Assembly (NCBI GenBank): GCA_016946835.1 | Contig: JACVTC010000139.1 | Location: forward strand, 412,501 to 476,500 | Source: Neocallimastix lanati (nom. inval.) | Taxonomy: Eukaryota; Neocallimastigomycota; Neocallimastigomycetes; Neocallimastigales; Neocallimastigaceae | DNA length: 64,000 nt | Reading direction: 5' to 3' | Shown here: one piece after another, positions 51,099-63,518 of the stretch | Layout of the letters: each line of letters begins with the position of its first letter | How positions within the stretch are numbered: position 1 is the stretch's first letter | Notes under the pieces: model-generated | The model's database searches: none | The model's input: only the letters and a program-made list of their open reading frames with translations | Told to the model about the DNA's origin: nothing | Made by a program: the position numbers and the translations under genes

Positions 51099-51376
51099 GG
51101 ATTCGGATACCAGACGAATCTTAAATTTAAATTATTTTTAAAATAATAAAAACTAATCTATATTAATAATATATCAAATAAATTTTTAATCAAAGAATTA
51201 TACATGAGTAAATTTTCAAATACATCTTAATAATAAAATACATGAAATATTTAAATTTAAAAATAAAGTATATAAAAAGAAACTATCTAAGATACATGTT
51301 TTTTAATTATAAAATAAAGATAATAAACTTTAAGTAATAATAATAATATTGATATTAATAAAGATATTAAGAGTAA
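51099..51376 (-). other. 3' untranslated region of element B
   Basis: AT-rich sequence between the gag-pol stop and the polypurine tract. No feature other than A/T runs is seen. Confidence 0.6.
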
Positions 51377-54300
51377 TTAATTATTTTCATTGAACTTTTT
51401 AATAAGATTAGGGCAATTAAGATTGCTTTCAGGTTCCCAAGATGCATCCGATAATGGATATCCTTTCCATTTTATAAGATATTGTGTTTTTCCATAATGT
51501 TTTCTTTTATCAAGAATTTCTTCTACTTCATATTCCTCTTCCTCATTTATAATTATTGGTGGTGGTGGTTCTTTTTCTCTTCCAAAATTGTCTTCATAAT
51601 AGGGTTCAAGTTCTGATACGTGAATGATAAAATGTATTCTTAAATTGGTTGGTAATTCTAATTGATAAGATACTGGTGAAATTTTCTTAAGAATCTTATA
51701 AGGACCAAGTTTTCTAGGTTTTAATTTTTTATTTCCTTTATGTATTACAAGTGAACTGTTCAACCATACTTTATCACCAGGTTTGAAATCTGGTGCTTCG
51801 GATCGATGTTTGTTTGCGAATTGTTCTTGTTTCTTACTTGCTTCCTTCAAGTTTTCTTTAAGTTGTTTGACTAGTTCTGAGAAATCTTTAATTATTTCAT
51901 CAGCTCGTTGTACATTTGAACTATTGGGAATTGCAGGTGAATGTCTTGGATTATAGCCATAGTTTGCAAAGAATGGGGAATGTTTAATCGATTCTTGTAC
52001 CGCATTGTTATAACTAAATTCTGCAAGGAATAAATATTTTGACCAGTCAGAACCACGAAAATTAGTATAGCATCTTAGATATTGTTCAATAACGGAGTTC
52101 ACCCTCTCCGTTAAACCATTGGTTTGATGGTGAAAGGGAGAAGCAAATTTCATATTGATTCGAAGAGACTTACAAATCGCAGACCAAAATTTAGAGGTAA
52201 ATTGAGTACCTCTATCAGAAATAATTTCACAGGGTAGTCGATGAAGTCGAAAGATATTATACATAAAAGATGAAGCAGTGTCTGAAGCAGAAGGAACTTT
52301 AGGGAAAGGAATGAAATGACCAATTTTCGTGAACCGGTCAACCACCACAAAGATACATGTAAAACCATCAGAAGAAGGAAGGTCAGTAATAAAGACTATA
52401 GAAAGAGAAGACCAAGGTTTTGAAGGAATCTCGAGAGGTTGGAGAAAACCATAGGGTTTATGTTTAAAATCTTTTGAACGCGAACAAGTATCACAAGAAC
52501 GAATGTAATTTTTAACATTAGAGTAAAGAGAAGGCCACCAAAAGTCACGATATATTAGAGAAGAAGTCTTCTTAATTCCATAATGACCAGCTGAGGGAGA
52601 ATCATGGCAGATGTTAAGAACGGTAGAACGACAATTTGGAAGAACATAGATTTTATTTTTAAACAGAAGAAAACTGTTACTAATAGAAAAGTTTTTTAAT
52701 CTGGAATTGTTGGAATCATCTGAATTTAATTCATTACAAATGTCAGAATAAAATTCATCATTTTTGCATTCCTTTAAAATTTGATCATTGAGGGAAGAAA
52801 CAAAAGAAGTAATAGCACAGAAGTTTTCTGGACGAAGAACAGTGAATGGAACTTCACAAGAGGAAAGGTTATCGTTTTCAGAGGCATAGTCAGGCCGACG
52901 GGAAAGAGCATCAGGTTTACCATTAGCGGAACCAGCACGATAAACAATTTTAAAATTGAATTCAGAAAGGAAAAGAGCCCAGCGAACCAAGCGTTGAGTC
53001 ATTTTCTCTGGTTTCTTTTGATATAAGAGATTCCGATGATCAGAGAAAATTGTGAAAGGAGTAGAGGTGCCTTTTAATAAATACCTCCATTGTTCAAGGG
53101 CTTCTACGATAGCTAGAAGTTCTTTATCGTAGATAGGATAATTACGTTCGGCAGAAGTTAGAGATCTAGAAAAGAATGGAACTGGGTGAACTTTATTATC
53201 TTTAGAAGAAGTTTGTGAGAGAATAGCTCCTATAGCAAAATTACTGCTATCAGTCTCAACAAGAAAAGGAAGATCACGATTGGGATAAGCTAAAACTGGG
53301 GCAGAAGAGAACTTAGATTTTAATGTATTAAAAGCTTCTTGAACTTCAGAGGATATGATGAATTTTGTATTTTTCTTCAGAAGGGAGTTAAGAGGATGAG
53401 TTATTTTGGAGAATCCAGGGATAAAACGTCTATAATAATTAGCAAGGCCAAGGAAGGATTGAAGTTCCTTTACATTTCGAGGAATAGGCCATTCAAGAAT
53501 AGAAGAGACCTTTTTAGGATCCATAAAGATGCCTTCAGAAGAAATTCTGCGACCAAGAAAGTCAAGAAATGGTACGCAAAATTCACATTTTTCCAATTTT
53601 GAATATAAACCAGCTTTTCTTAGTCTTTTTAAAACTTCAATAAGATGTTGAAAGTGAGTATCCATGTCGGGAGAAAAAATAATTATATCATCAATATAGC
53701 AATAAACGAAAGAACCAATAATGTCTTCAAATATGTCGTTAATGAAATGTTGAAAAACTGCTGGGGCATTTTTTAAGCCAAAAGGCATGACTAAATACTC
53801 ATAGTGACCATATTTGCATGTGAATGCTGTTTTATATTTATCACCTTCTTTGATCCTTATCAAATTATATGCTGATCGAAGATCTAATTTAGAGAAAACT
53901 TTACCTTTACTAAGGTTTTCTAACATATCATTAATTAGTGGAAGAGGATATGAATCACGGATAGTAACTTCGTTTAAAGGTCGATAGTCTACAACTAGCC
54001 TAAGATCATTCACGTCTTTTTTAGGAACAAAGAAAACAGAAGCAGCAGCTGGAGATTTGGATTTTCTAATAAATTTTTTGTCTTCATTTTCTTTAATATA
54101 TTTCTTTAAGGCTAGAGATTCTTTTTCTGTTAGGGGATAAATAGGGCCATAATGAAGTTTTGCGTTTGACTTAAGTTTAATTTCGTAATCATAAGGACGA
54201 TGAGGTGGTAATTTATTAGCAGATTTTTCGTCAAATACATCCTTGTATGGAAGAAGTTTTGCAGGTAGTATTATTTGAATATCATTATTTATTTCATTAG

Positions 54301-55561
54301 TTTCATTATGTTCTTCGTTTTTACTTGTGTTATGTTCTTCAGTACAAATAGAAACAGTAAAATTTGATGGAATAACAAGACAGTTAGCAATACAATGATT
54401 TGATTTAAAAGAAAGTTTATTAGAAGTAAAGTCTATAGTAGGATTATGAGTAATAAGCCATTCAGTTCCAAGAATAGCACAATATGATGGAAGGTCAACT
54501 ACATAAAATTTAGTTTTGCAAATATGGTTTTCATGCTGAATAGAAATTGATGAAGTTTTTCCTAAGATTTGTTGATTGCCTCCGATTCCAGAGACTCTAG
54601 GAAAGTCAGATTGAGAAGAATAAGGAATATTGTTTTCTTTAACAAAATAGAATTCAATTAGGTTTAGTTGAGATCCTGAATCAAGGAGAATTTTAGTTTT
54701 TGTTTTGGAATTATTAACTTTAATAGTAAATTCATATATTGGAAGGTTTGCATTTGGGAGATCGGAAATCCTTGGTCTAGTAATAGTTTTAGGTTCTAGA
54801 TTGCTGATATGAACATTGCTTGAAGAGCTTTTATATTTATTTCTTAAAGGACAGTTGTTAAGTGAATGTTCAGAAGAACCACAGTACATGCATAGATTTT
54901 CTTTTCTTCTTCTATCTTTTTCTTCTTTCGATAATGAACTGCGAGTTTGAAATTTTGGTTTTCCTTTGGGTGGAGGTCTTCTGTTATTGTTATTATTATT
55001 TGAATGATTTTGATGATTGAAAAATTGCCTCCTAGTTGCAAGTCGAGAATCAAGTCTAGCAGCAATTGTTTGTAGGGCAAAAAGAGTTTGTGGTCCAGGG
55101 AACATTTCAAATATCTTGGTAGCTATTTGATCATTTAATCCGGAAATAAATGCGTCCATTTTAGCTTCTTCATTCCATGAAGACTCATCAGCATACTTGT
55201 TGAATTCCAAAATATAGCTTCTTATATCTCCAAGTCGCTTTTGTTTTATTGTTCGTAACTTTTGATTTGCTACGAAGGTAGCATCATTGTTCCCAAACAT
55301 AGCTTTAAGTCTTCCAACAAAGGCTTCATAATTATTCAAGCATGGATCTCTGTTTTCTATTAGAGAGGCAGCCCAATTCATAGCTGAACCATAGAGTTGG
55401 GTTATCAAGTATACAACTTTTGTTTCATCATCAGCAAATCTGTCAGGATAGAGCATAAAAACTAACTCTATCTTAGCAAGAAAACCTTTAAAGAAACGAC
55501 GGTCTCCAGAAAAACCAGTTTTAAAAGTAGAATTATTATCAGTAAAATTGTCTTGTTCCAT
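51377..55561 (-). CDS. Element B gag-pol polyprotein, full length
   Basis: 1394 residues in one frame from [11 protein letters not shown]. Gag capsid region, zinc knuckle [16 protein letters not shown] at about 224-239, protease [12 protein letters not shown] at about 291, RT with [32 protein letters not shown] and [10 protein letters not shown], RNase H with [22 protein letters not shown] and FSDHRNL, integrase zinc region [10 protein letters not shown] ... CDTCSRSK, core, and chromodomain [18 protein letters not shown] ... WEPESNL. No Gag-Pol frameshift is present. In the integrase core the usual 'SMDFI' reads SIVFI: the codon at 52396-52394 is GTC (Val) where element A has GAT (Asp). The other D (ISDRGTQF) and E (TNGLTERV) are intact. 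Integration by this copy alone is predicted to fail. Confidence 0.92.
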   Translation of the reverse strand: MEQDNFTDNNSTFKTGFSGDRRFFKGFLAKIELVFMLYPDRFADDETKVVYLITQLYGSAMNWAASLIENRDPCLNNYEAFVGRLKAMFGNNDATFVANQKLRTIKQKRLGDIRSYILEFNKYADESSWNEEAKMDAFISGLNDQIATKIFEMFPGPQTLFALQTIAARLDSRLATRRQFFNHQNHSNNNNNNRRPPPKGKPKFQTRSSLSKEEKDRRRKENLCMYCGSSEHSLNNCPLRNKYKSSSSNVHISNLEPKTITRPRISDLPNANLPIYEFTIKVNNSKTKTKILLDSGSQLNLIEFYFVKENNIPYSSQSDFPRVSGIGGNQQILGKTSSISIQHENHICKTKFYVVDLPSYCAILGTEWLITHNPTIDFTSNKLSFKSNHCIANCLVIPSNFTVSICTEEHNTSKNEEHNETNEINNDIQIILPAKLLPYKDVFDEKSANKLPPHRPYDYEIKLKSNAKLHYGPIYPLTEKESLALKKYIKENEDKKFIRKSKSPAAASVFFVPKKDVNDLRLVVDYRPLNEVTIRDSYPLPLINDMLENLSKGKVFSKLDLRSAYNLIRIKEGDKYKTAFTCKYGHYEYLVMPFGLKNAPAVFQHFINDIFEDIIGSFVYCYIDDIIIFSPDMDTHFQHLIEVLKRLRKAGLYSKLEKCEFCVPFLDFLGRRISSEGIFMDPKKVSSILEWPIPRNVKELQSFLGLANYYRRFIPGFSKITHPLNSLLKKNTKFIISSEVQEAFNTLKSKFSSAPVLAYPNRDLPFLVETDSSNFAIGAILSQTSSKDNKVHPVPFFSRSLTSAERNYPIYDKELLAIVEALEQWRYLLKGTSTPFTIFSDHRNLLYQKKPEKMTQRLVRWALFLSEFNFKIVYRAGSANGKPDALSRRPDYASENDNLSSCEVPFTVLRPENFCAITSFVSSLNDQILKECKNDEFYSDICNELNSDDSNNSRLKNFSISNSFLLFKNKIYVLPNCRSTVLNICHDSPSAGHYGIKKTSSLIYRDFWWPSLYSNVKNYIRSCDTCSRSKDFKHKPYGFLQPLEIPSKPWSSLSIVFITDLPSSDGFTCIFVVVDRFTKIGHFIPFPKVPSASDTASSFMYNIFRLHRLPCEIISDRGTQFTSKFWSAICKSLRINMKFASPFHHQTNGLTERVNSVIEQYLRCYTNFRGSDWSKYLFLAEFSYNNAVQESIKHSPFFANYGYNPRHSPAIPNSSNVQRADEIIKDFSELVKQLKENLKEASKKQEQFANKHRSEAPDFKPGDKVWLNSSLVIHKGNKKLKPRKLGPYKILKKISPVSYQLELPTNLRIHFIIHVSELEPYYEDNFGREKEPPPPIIINEEEEYEVEEILDKRKHYGKTQYLIKWKGYPLSDASWEPESNLNCPNLIKKFNENN

Positions 55562-55891
55562 CTTTATGTATGTTTTAATTTAAAATTACTTTCAAATAGT
55601 AATTAATGAAATAATAAATCAATTTTTTACAGGAATAATAATCAAGTAACTAGAATATAATCACAACAATAAAAAACAAATTCTGTTACTTATAACAAGT
55701 AGGCGAACAAATTTATAAAAGCCTAAAATAAAAAATAAAAACTATATAATTTTAACGTCACTTCGCAAGAATGACAAGGGTTTTATCAGGGGTCGAACCT
55801 GACCCACCTCTTATTTTATGCGCGAGTGAACAAACTATCACCTGTTGAAGTGTGTAGTTACCCTCAAGCGTTGAAGGTTTTACAGTTCTAG
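55562..55891 (-). other. Element B leader, gag-proximal part
   Basis: Untranslated leader between gag and the insertion site of C. It holds a perfect tRNA-like T-arm on the minus strand: TCAGG, loop TTCGACC, CCTGA (55802-55786). A D-arm-like GTGA...TCAC lies upstream. The acceptor and anticodon stems do not pair. The insertion target TCTAG is at 55887-55891. Confidence 0.6.
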
Positions 55892-56513
55892 TATAAAGAT
55901 TTAATAAATCTTTAATACATTAAATAGCTTAATTTTTCGTACAATTAATTTATTTAATGTATATGAATTATTTTTTAATATAAAATTTATTGAAATAAAA
56001 TTTAATTATTTTTTTAAATTGAAAATATTTTTTAATTAGTTTAGTTAATTTAGTTTAGTTTTAAATAGTTAAATAATTTAGGAATAATCTTAAATAGTTA
56101 ATATTTATAAAAATAGTTTTTCAATATTAAATATATAATTAAAATTATTATAAGTATTAAAATAATAAATAAAATAAAGAGTTTAAAAAATTAATTTTAG
56201 TTTTAGTAAATTAATAAATAATAAAAAATTATTAATTAAAAAATCTTTTGTTTATAAATAAATAGTTTTATATATATTATTAAATAACATCATATATTAA
56301 TATTGTAATAAGAAAAAATATAAATACATGTAATTTTTCTTAATTAAATCGATGTATTAGTTATTAACTATTTTACAGTTAATAACATAAAAGAAGTTTA
56401 TAATTAATAAAAGAATTTATTAATAAAAGAAATTACTTTAATTTTATTTGTTTAAATTGTAGTGTTTTTTTATTGTTATAATCTGTTTTTTTTTTATTGA
56501 CGGATTCATTACA
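55892..56513 (+). repeat. 5' LTR of element C
   Basis: 622 bp. It starts TATAAAG where the 3' copy has TGTAAAG, so the terminal TG is mutated, and it ends CATTACA. About five substitutions and small indels distinguish it from the 3' LTR. Confidence 0.93.
56319..56365 (+). promoter_or_regulatory. Promoter and self-primer of element C
   Basis: TATAAATA (56319-56326) lies 35 nt before GTATTAGTTATT (56354-56365). This is the exact reverse complement of the 12 nt at 56513-56524. The layout is the same as in A and B with an unrelated sequence. Confidence 0.6.
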
Positions 56514-56524
56514 ATAACTAATAC
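56513..56524 (+). promoter_or_regulatory. Self-complementary primer-binding site of element C
   Basis: AATAACTAATAC begins at the last base of the 5' LTR. It pairs perfectly with 56354-56365. Confidence 0.6.
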
Positions 56525-56589
56525 CCATTAAGATTTAAACAAAAAACACGTTATAACAAGTAAAAAACTACTATTGCGTTTGGATTCTT

Positions 56590-56755
56590 CTATTGTGTTT
56601 GATTTATACTGTTTTTGGTTTCTACTGTGTTTGGTTTCTACTGTTTTTGGTTTCTACTGTTTTTGGTTTCTACTGTGTTTGGTTTCTACTGTTTTTGGTT
56701 TCTACTGTGTTTGGTTTCTACTGTGTTTGGTTTCTACTGTGTTTGATCCATACCG
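56590..56755 (+). repeat. 16-bp tandem repeat in the leader of element C
   Basis: About ten units of TGTTTGGTTTCTACTG or its variant with TTTTTGG, with a degenerate unit at each end. The period of 16 is not a multiple of three. Open frames across it (Phe/Val/Tyr-rich) only reflect the repeat and are not proteins. Confidence 0.92.
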
Positions 56756-57128
56756 TGTTTATCGTTACTGTGTTGTCTTTTGCGCTTTATCTTCAAGGTG
56801 TTTTATTTCTACTGTGGCTCTTTAATAACATATTAGTTAATATTATTATATTATATTATATTTGTTTCGTTTACTCGTCGCACACCATTACAATTGGATA
56901 TCGTGCTGACGACTTTATGAATAATAATATAATATTAATATAATAATAATTAATTACTAGAACGAAAATAATTTAGAATAAATAAAATAAATTATATAAG
57001 TAAATACCTTAATAAATAAGCAGGTCAGAAAATAAATAAAATATTAGTTGAAATCTAAGTATACAAATAAATTAATCAAGTTGGAAGAATTGGATCTTAT
57101 ATTTCAAAATTTAAATCTTGAGGATCAA

Positions 57129-60100
57129 ATGGAACAACAACTTAATCCAGCTCCTCAACTGAAGATCATCAACGACCCTCCCTTATTCTCGGGAGCTACG
57201 AAAGACCTCGATGGATTTTTGACAAGGATAGCGTTAGCTATCGAGGCAAATCCACGAAGGTTCCCCGATGATAGAAGGAAGGTCATGTTCGTTATCTCAT
57301 ATTTTACTGGAAGAGCACTTAACTGGGCTTCTTGCTTACGGAGGAATAATAACGAAGTTCTTAGAAACTATGAGAACTTCATTAATGAACTAAGAAGAAA
57401 CTTTGGCGACCCTGACGTTGATGCTGCTGTCGCTAATGGGAAACTTAACAATATTCGTCAGTTCAAGTATGGCCACGTTATGGAATACATCACTGCATTC
57501 CAGAAGATAAGCCAATACTCGAACTTTAATGAGTCCGCAAAAATCTTTATGTATATTAAAGGACTCCATCCCAAGATGAGAGAACGTTTAGCTCTCGTAA
57601 ATCCAAATCCCAACAACTTAGAGCAGCTATTTAGGGAATCTGTGAATATAGAAAGCCTTACCAAGAGAAACGACATCCAAGAATATTACTTAACTCATCA
57701 AGACCGTAGAAATTATAATCAAGACGATCCAATGGATGTGGATCTTTATCGCATTAAAAAAGGTCAAAAAGTCACAAGATATTTCCCATCACACAACAAG
57801 AACTACATTGAAAACAAATCAAATATTGAAGAAAGAAGAAAGAAGAGACTATGTTTTAAATGTGGTGAAGCTGGACACATGCAATTTAATTGTCCAAATA
57901 GAATAAAACCAAAAAACTTCAAAATGATTAATAAAGTTCCAAATGAAGATCCCTCTTCTTCTGCCACTTCTATATCTACCTCTTCTTCTGTTAGGAGAAT
58001 TAAGAAAGTTGAAAAGTATGATAATATCTACAAAGTTTTGGATATTGTTGAAAATGAGAATATAAATTTTAAAGGAAAGACTAATATACTTGATTTTTAT
58101 ATTAAAACAAATGAATCCGATGAGGTTAAAGCAAAGGTTCTCATTGATTCCGGCTCTGATATTAACTGTATACATCCAGAATTTGCTAAAGTAAACAACA
58201 TTAAACTTATGAATATTGATAACTCCTTTAAAGTTGCTGGTTTGGGTTATGGTTTATCTACTGTGAAGAAAATCACCGAGAAATGTTTTCTTCGTTTTAA
58301 GAATCATTATGAAATAATTCAATTACACTCTCTTCGTATCTCTGATGTAGATATCATTTTAGGACTCCCATGGATTGAAAAACATTGCCCTATTAACTAC
58401 CATGATTCAAAGAAAATCTCTTTCAGTTCAGGATACTGTGCTCGACACTGTAATGTAGGAAAAAGAAATAGAAAAAATAAAAATAAAAAGAAGTTAAACA
58501 AAATTTCTTCTAAAGGAAAGGAACCATATGAAGAACTTTCCTTAACAAAGGAAAAAATTAATCCTAAGCGTAAGTATTCCTTTGAATCTGACTCCGATAT
58601 GAATTCTGATGAAGAAATTACGATTAGAGCTCGTCGTACTCGTATTAAAACTTGTAGTGAAAATGAAGAACTTAATGGTTTAAAAAATTTTTGTATAATT
58701 AATTATGATAGTGATGTAAATGATAGTTTTATGTTTGATAATGATGATGAAATTTATGAATTTAGTAATAGTGATAATATTAATTTAGATGAATTAAATA
58801 AAATTTGTAAAATTGATGTTTTATGTAAAAATGTAACAAAAAATTGTAATCATAATGATAATTTAAATAAAGATGAAAGTAAAAAGTATATTTCTAAAAA
58901 GTGTTCTGTAAAAAATTTGTGTTGTATCTGTAATTGTTTAAAAATTAGTAATTTCGAAAATAAATTAAATCAAAAAATTATAGGAATACCTCCTATTTAT
59001 AAAAATTATACAGATGTATTCAATGAAAGAAATTGCGACATACTCCCTCCACATCGTGAGTATGATTGTGAAATAAGATTAAAGGATAATTCAAATTTAT
59101 TTTATGGTCCTATTTATCCTTTAACAGAAGTAGAAAGAGACGAATTGAAGAAGTATATCAAAGAAAATTTAGAAAAAGGTTTCATTAGGAAATCGACATC
59201 TCCTGCTGGAGCACCTATATTGTTTGTTAAAAAGAAGGATGGTTCATTGAGATTATGTGTTGACTATAGAAAGTTAAATGAGATGACCATCCGTAATTCC
59301 TATCCTCTTCCTTTAATTAGTGAATTACTAGATAGAGTTAAAGGTGCAAAATTCTTTACTAAGTTGGATTTAAAATCTGCTTATAACTTAGTAAGAATAA
59401 AAGAAGGTGATGAGTATAAGACAGCATTTCGTACTCGTTATGGACATTTTGAATATTTGGTTATGCCTTTTGGGTTAAAAAATGCACCTGCAACCTTTCA
59501 GCATTTTATAAATGATGTTCTTAGTGATTACTTAGATGATTTTGTTATTTCGTATATTGATGATATTTTAATTTATTCAAAAAGTTTAAAAGAACATCAT
59601 ATTCATGTCAAGAAAGTTTTAAAGAAACTATTAGAAAATAATTTATATGTCAAACTCGAAAAATGTGAGTTTGATGTCTCTGAAACTGCTTTTCTTGGTT
59701 ATATTTTATCGAAAGATGGTTTAAAGGTTGATCCCAATAAAATTAAAGCCATTCTTGATTGGCCTGTTCCAACCACAGTTAAGGAAGTTCAATCTTTTAT
59801 TGGTTTATGCAATTATTATAGGATTTTTATTAAAGATTTTGCTAAAATCGCCCGTTCTTTGCATAAACTTACAAGAAAAAATGTATCCTTTAACTGGGGT
59901 CCTGATCAACAGAAGGCATTTGATAAATTAAAAGAGTTGTTCACATCTGCTCCTATTTTGAGAAACCCTGATAGTAATAAGCCTTTTGTTGTTGAAACTG
60001 ATGCTTCTAATTTTGCTGTTGGTGCGATTCTTTCTCAGGAATACGATGATCAACTACACCCAATAGCTTATATCTCATCTTGCTTAACCAAATCAGAAAA

Positions 60101-61988
60101 GAATTATCCAATCTACTATAAAGAACTTCTAGCAATTAAAGTTGCTCTTGAGGAATGGCGTCACTATTTAGAAGGTGCTCGTCATCCTTTTACAATTTAT
60201 ACCGATCATAAAAATTTGACTTTCTCTAGAAAGCCTGAAATGCTCTCGCAACGTCAAATCCATTGGTATGAATTTCTCTCTCCTTTCGATTTTAATTTAG
60301 TTTATCGTGCTGGTAAGAAGTCTGGAAAACCTGATAGCTTATCTAGAAGAAGTGATCATCTTTTTAATTACCCTCAGACTGTTTCTTGTCGTGTTATTAA
60401 CTGTAATGCTTCTGATGATTGCTTATGTAATTCAATTTTAAATTCACTTAAAGATGATGAATTGTATAACAAAATTAAAACTTTTCTTTCTAGTAATAAT
60501 AAAGATACTGCTCCTATTAGAAATATTGATAAATGTGTAATTGATGATGAAGGATTTCTTCTCTATGATGATTTAATCTATGTTCCGGAAAATATTCGTA
60601 CAAGAATTCTAGAAATGCACCATGATTCGGTAACAGCTGGTCACTTTGGTGTAAATAAAACTTCGGATTTAATTTACAGAAACTTTTGGTGGCCAAAGTT
60701 ACGACATGATGCTAAGAAATTTATTAAGTCTTGTGAAACTTGTTGTCGTGCTAAAGTTCCAAGGCATAAGCCGTATGGTTTGTTATCCCCATTATCCACA
60801 CCAAATAGAGCTTAGGCTAATATTTCAATGGATTTCATTGTTGAATTGCCAAAATCCAAAGATATGACTACTATTATGGTGGTTGTTGATCGTTTAACAA
60901 AGATGGCTCATTTTATCCCCCTTCGTTGTCTTCCTACTACTTCAATTGCCGCTGATGCTTTTATTAATTCAATTTTTAAATTGCATGGTTTCCCTGATTC
61001 CATTATTTCTGAGAGAGGTACCCAATTCACCTCTGAATTTTGGAATAGATTATGTGACTTACTTTGTATTAAGCATTCGTTTTCAACTTCAAACCATCCG
61101 CAGACTGATGGTCAAACAGAGAGGGTGAACGCGATATTGGAACAATATCTTCGTTGTTATATAAATGAACGACAAACAAATTGGGTTGATTTATTACCTT
61201 TTGCTGAATTCGCTTATAACAATACTTTACAACAATCAATCAATCAATCCCCATTTTTTGCTAACTATGGATTCAATCCTAGATTTAGTCTAGAAATTCC
61301 ATCTAATGAAAGACCTCATAGAGCTGATCAAAGAGTTAAAGATATTAACGAAAATATTAAATTTCTGAAAGAAAACTTAGATAAAGCTAAAGAAACTTAC
61401 AAAAAATATGCGGATCAAAGAAGATTACCCTCACCTGATTTCCAAGTTGGTAACAAAGTTTGGTTACTTAAAGGAAGTACTACTAAAAATGTTAAGAAAA
61501 AACTTGCTAATCAAATGCTTGGTCCTTTTGAAATTGTTGAGAAAATTAGTTCACTTGCTTATAAACTTAAACTCCCAAGTAATATGCGTTATCATCCTGT
61601 TTTTCACGTATCATTATTTGAACCTTATCATAAAAATGAATTCGAAAACAGAAATAAAAGAAAAAGAAAGAATATTAATTTGACCACTGACACTTTTGAT
61701 AAAGTTCCAGAAAAGATTATTAATATGAGAAAATATAGAGGAAAGAATCGTTTTCTTGTATCTTGGAAAGGACTTGATTCTGATGAGGATACTTGGATTG
61801 ATGAAGATCAAATTTATGACAAACAATTGATTCAGGAATATTATCGTCGAACCAAAAAGAATAGGACAAACATAGAAGAAAATACTTTGAGTGATAATGA
61901 AATCTATGTTAGACATAGATATCAACCATTTGTAATTGATCTACCAGCAAATGGACTAAATCGTATGTCTCGCAGGAGCTCGACTTAA
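57129..61988 (+). pseudogene. Element C gag-pol, one nonsense codon and altered integrase
   Basis: The first ATG of the frame is at 57129 (MEQQLNPAPQLKI). Order: gag, zinc knuckle LCFKCGEAGHMQFNCP, protease VLIDSGSDINCI, an Asn/Asp/Lys-rich insert (about 58440-58960), RT with FTKLDLKSAYNLVRI and SYIDDILIYS, RNase H with VETDASNFAVG, YYKELLAIK and YTDHKNL, integrase zinc region HDSVTAGHFG ... CETCCRAK, core, and chromodomain-like IINMRKYRGKNRFLVSWKGL. TAG at 60813-60815 stands where Trp is usual ('NRPW' before ISMDFI). In the core the second catalytic Asp is Glu: SERGTQF, codon GAG at 61011-61013, against SDRGTQF in A and B. Both changes predict inactivity. RT and RNase H look sound. Confidence 0.9.
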
Positions 61989-61998
61989 AGGGCGAGAT
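61987..61998 (+). promoter_or_regulatory. Polypurine tract of element C
   Basis: AAAGGGCGAGAT lies directly before the 3' LTR and overlaps the gag-pol stop codon. Confidence 0.75.
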
Positions 61999-62621
61999 TG
62001 TAAAGATTTAATAAATTTTTAATACATTAAATAGCTTAATTTTTCGTACAATTAATTTATTTAATGTATATGAATTATTTTTTAATATAAAATTTATTGA
62101 AATAAAATTTAATTATTTTTTTAAATTGAAAATATTTTTTAATTAGTTTAGTTAATTTAGTTTAGTTTTAAATAGTTAAATATTAATTTAGGAATAATCT
62201 TAAATAGTTAATATTTATAAAAATAGTTTTTCAATATTAAATATATAATTAAAATTATTATAAGTATTAAAATAATAAATAAAATAAAGAGTTTAAAAAA
62301 TTAATTTTAGTTTTAGTAAATTAATAAATAATAAAAAATTATTAATTAAAAAATCTTTTGTTTATAAATAAATAGTTTTATATATATTATTAAATAACAT
62401 CATATATTAATATTGTAATAAGAAAAAATATAAATACATGTAATTTTTCTTAATTAAATCGATGTATTAGTTATTAACTATTTTACTGTTAATAACATAG
62501 AAGAAGTTTATAATTAATAAAAGAATTTATTAATAAAAGAAATTACTTTAATTTTATTTGTTTAAATTGTAGTGTTTTTTTATTGTTATAATCTGTTTTT
62601 TTTATTGACGGATTCATTACA
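61999..62621 (+). repeat. 3' LTR of element C
   Basis: 623 bp, TGTAAAG...CATTACA, followed by target duplication TCTAG. Confidence 0.94.
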
Positions 62622-63517
62622 TCTAGGTGTTATAAACCTAATTGTCAAAGGTTGGCTCCTTTGAGATACCCGCGTTTACTATCTACAAAATTTTTGCAAA
62701 ATAGTAAATAAGAGTATATGAAATTAATATTTGGCAAGTCGACACTGTCTATACTCAAATATTAATTTCGTAAATTTGTTTACTTTTTACAAATATTTTT
62801 AAATTGATTTATTATTTATTTTATTATTCGTTAAAGAATAATATAGCAATTAAAATTAACTTTAAAAAAATAAAAAGTATTAAATTTTTTGTTTCTTTTC
62901 TTTTCCGCACCGCTGTTCATTCAGTTTATCAACCGAAGAGCTGCAATGTAGGACTTACGCCTCAGCCTACCAGCGAGGGTCGGTAACGTACTTAGAAAAG
63001 TATATAAACAAAAGGTTTAAAATTTAAAAATAAGGAAGTGTTATACAAGACTTTCCTTGATTGTATTAATTAAGTATTAACGTAATAATTTATTCTATTA
63101 TTAGGATAACAACGTATTCGGTTCCAAGATTTATTATACGAATTCCGAGGATGACCGTTTGAATAAAGAAAGTAGTAATTAAAACGAATAATAGGTAGAG
63201 TAATCTAAAGTTTTCTTTTAAGATATTAAAATTCATGTATAATTTTGAAAGAGTATTAAAAAAGTTATGATTCCAAAATGACAGGGTTCCTTAACAGGGG
63301 TTCCTTAACAGGGGTTCCTTAACAAGGGTTCCTTAAGTAGATATTTCCAAAAAAGTAGATTCAAAGAGATAAATACTTCCAAAGGATAGTAGATCCAAGA
63401 GGTAAAAATTTTCAAAAGAATAAAAGATCCAAAAGGTAGATATTTAAAAAAATAGTAGATCCAAAGGGTTCTTGAATTCAGTGCCAGGTATTGTATGGTA
63501 GTAATAGGTGCTTTTAT
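62622..63517 (-). other. Element B leader, LTR-proximal part, with hairpins and short repeats
   Basis: Untranslated leader of B, resumed after C. It has a 7-bp hairpin TCAAAGG/CCTTTGA near 62647-62666, a perfect 14-bp inverted repeat (62720-62733 and 62756-62769, loop 22), a GC-rich island (about 62895-62990) in an otherwise AT-rich element, and about four GGTTCCTTAACA units (63286-63340). In RNA sense the units read GTTAAGGAACC and resemble the 40-bp repeat core of element A. The primer-binding site is at 63508-63518. Confidence 0.7.
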
Positions 63518-63518
63518 T
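63508..63518 (-). promoter_or_regulatory. Self-complementary primer-binding site of element B
   Basis: The minus-strand sequence AATAAAAGCAC starts at the last LTR base. Its exact complement GTGCTTTTATT lies in the 5' LTR at 63711-63701, 42 nt after a minus-strand TATAAATA box (63753-63746). Compared with element A both partners differ by one compensating base. Confidence 0.62.

Larger units (their letters stand above)
55892..62621 (+). mobile_element. Element C: Ty3/gypsy chromovirus inserted in the leader of B
   Basis: LTRs 55892-56513 and 61999-62621, target duplication TCTAG (55887-55891, 62622-62626), and a single gag-pol frame with one stop. Orientation is opposite to B, D and E. It is the innermost member of the nest. 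Confidence 0.95.

Noticed and set aside
55786-55802. T-arm in the B leader as the primer-binding site
   Set aside because: It lies far from the 5' LTR border; the border itself carries a perfect self-primer complement.
56574-56943. Two plus-strand frames rich in Phe, Val and Tyr that look like membrane proteins
   Set aside because: They read the 16-bp leader array of element C in different frames; the 16-bp period forces the same peptide motif into every frame.
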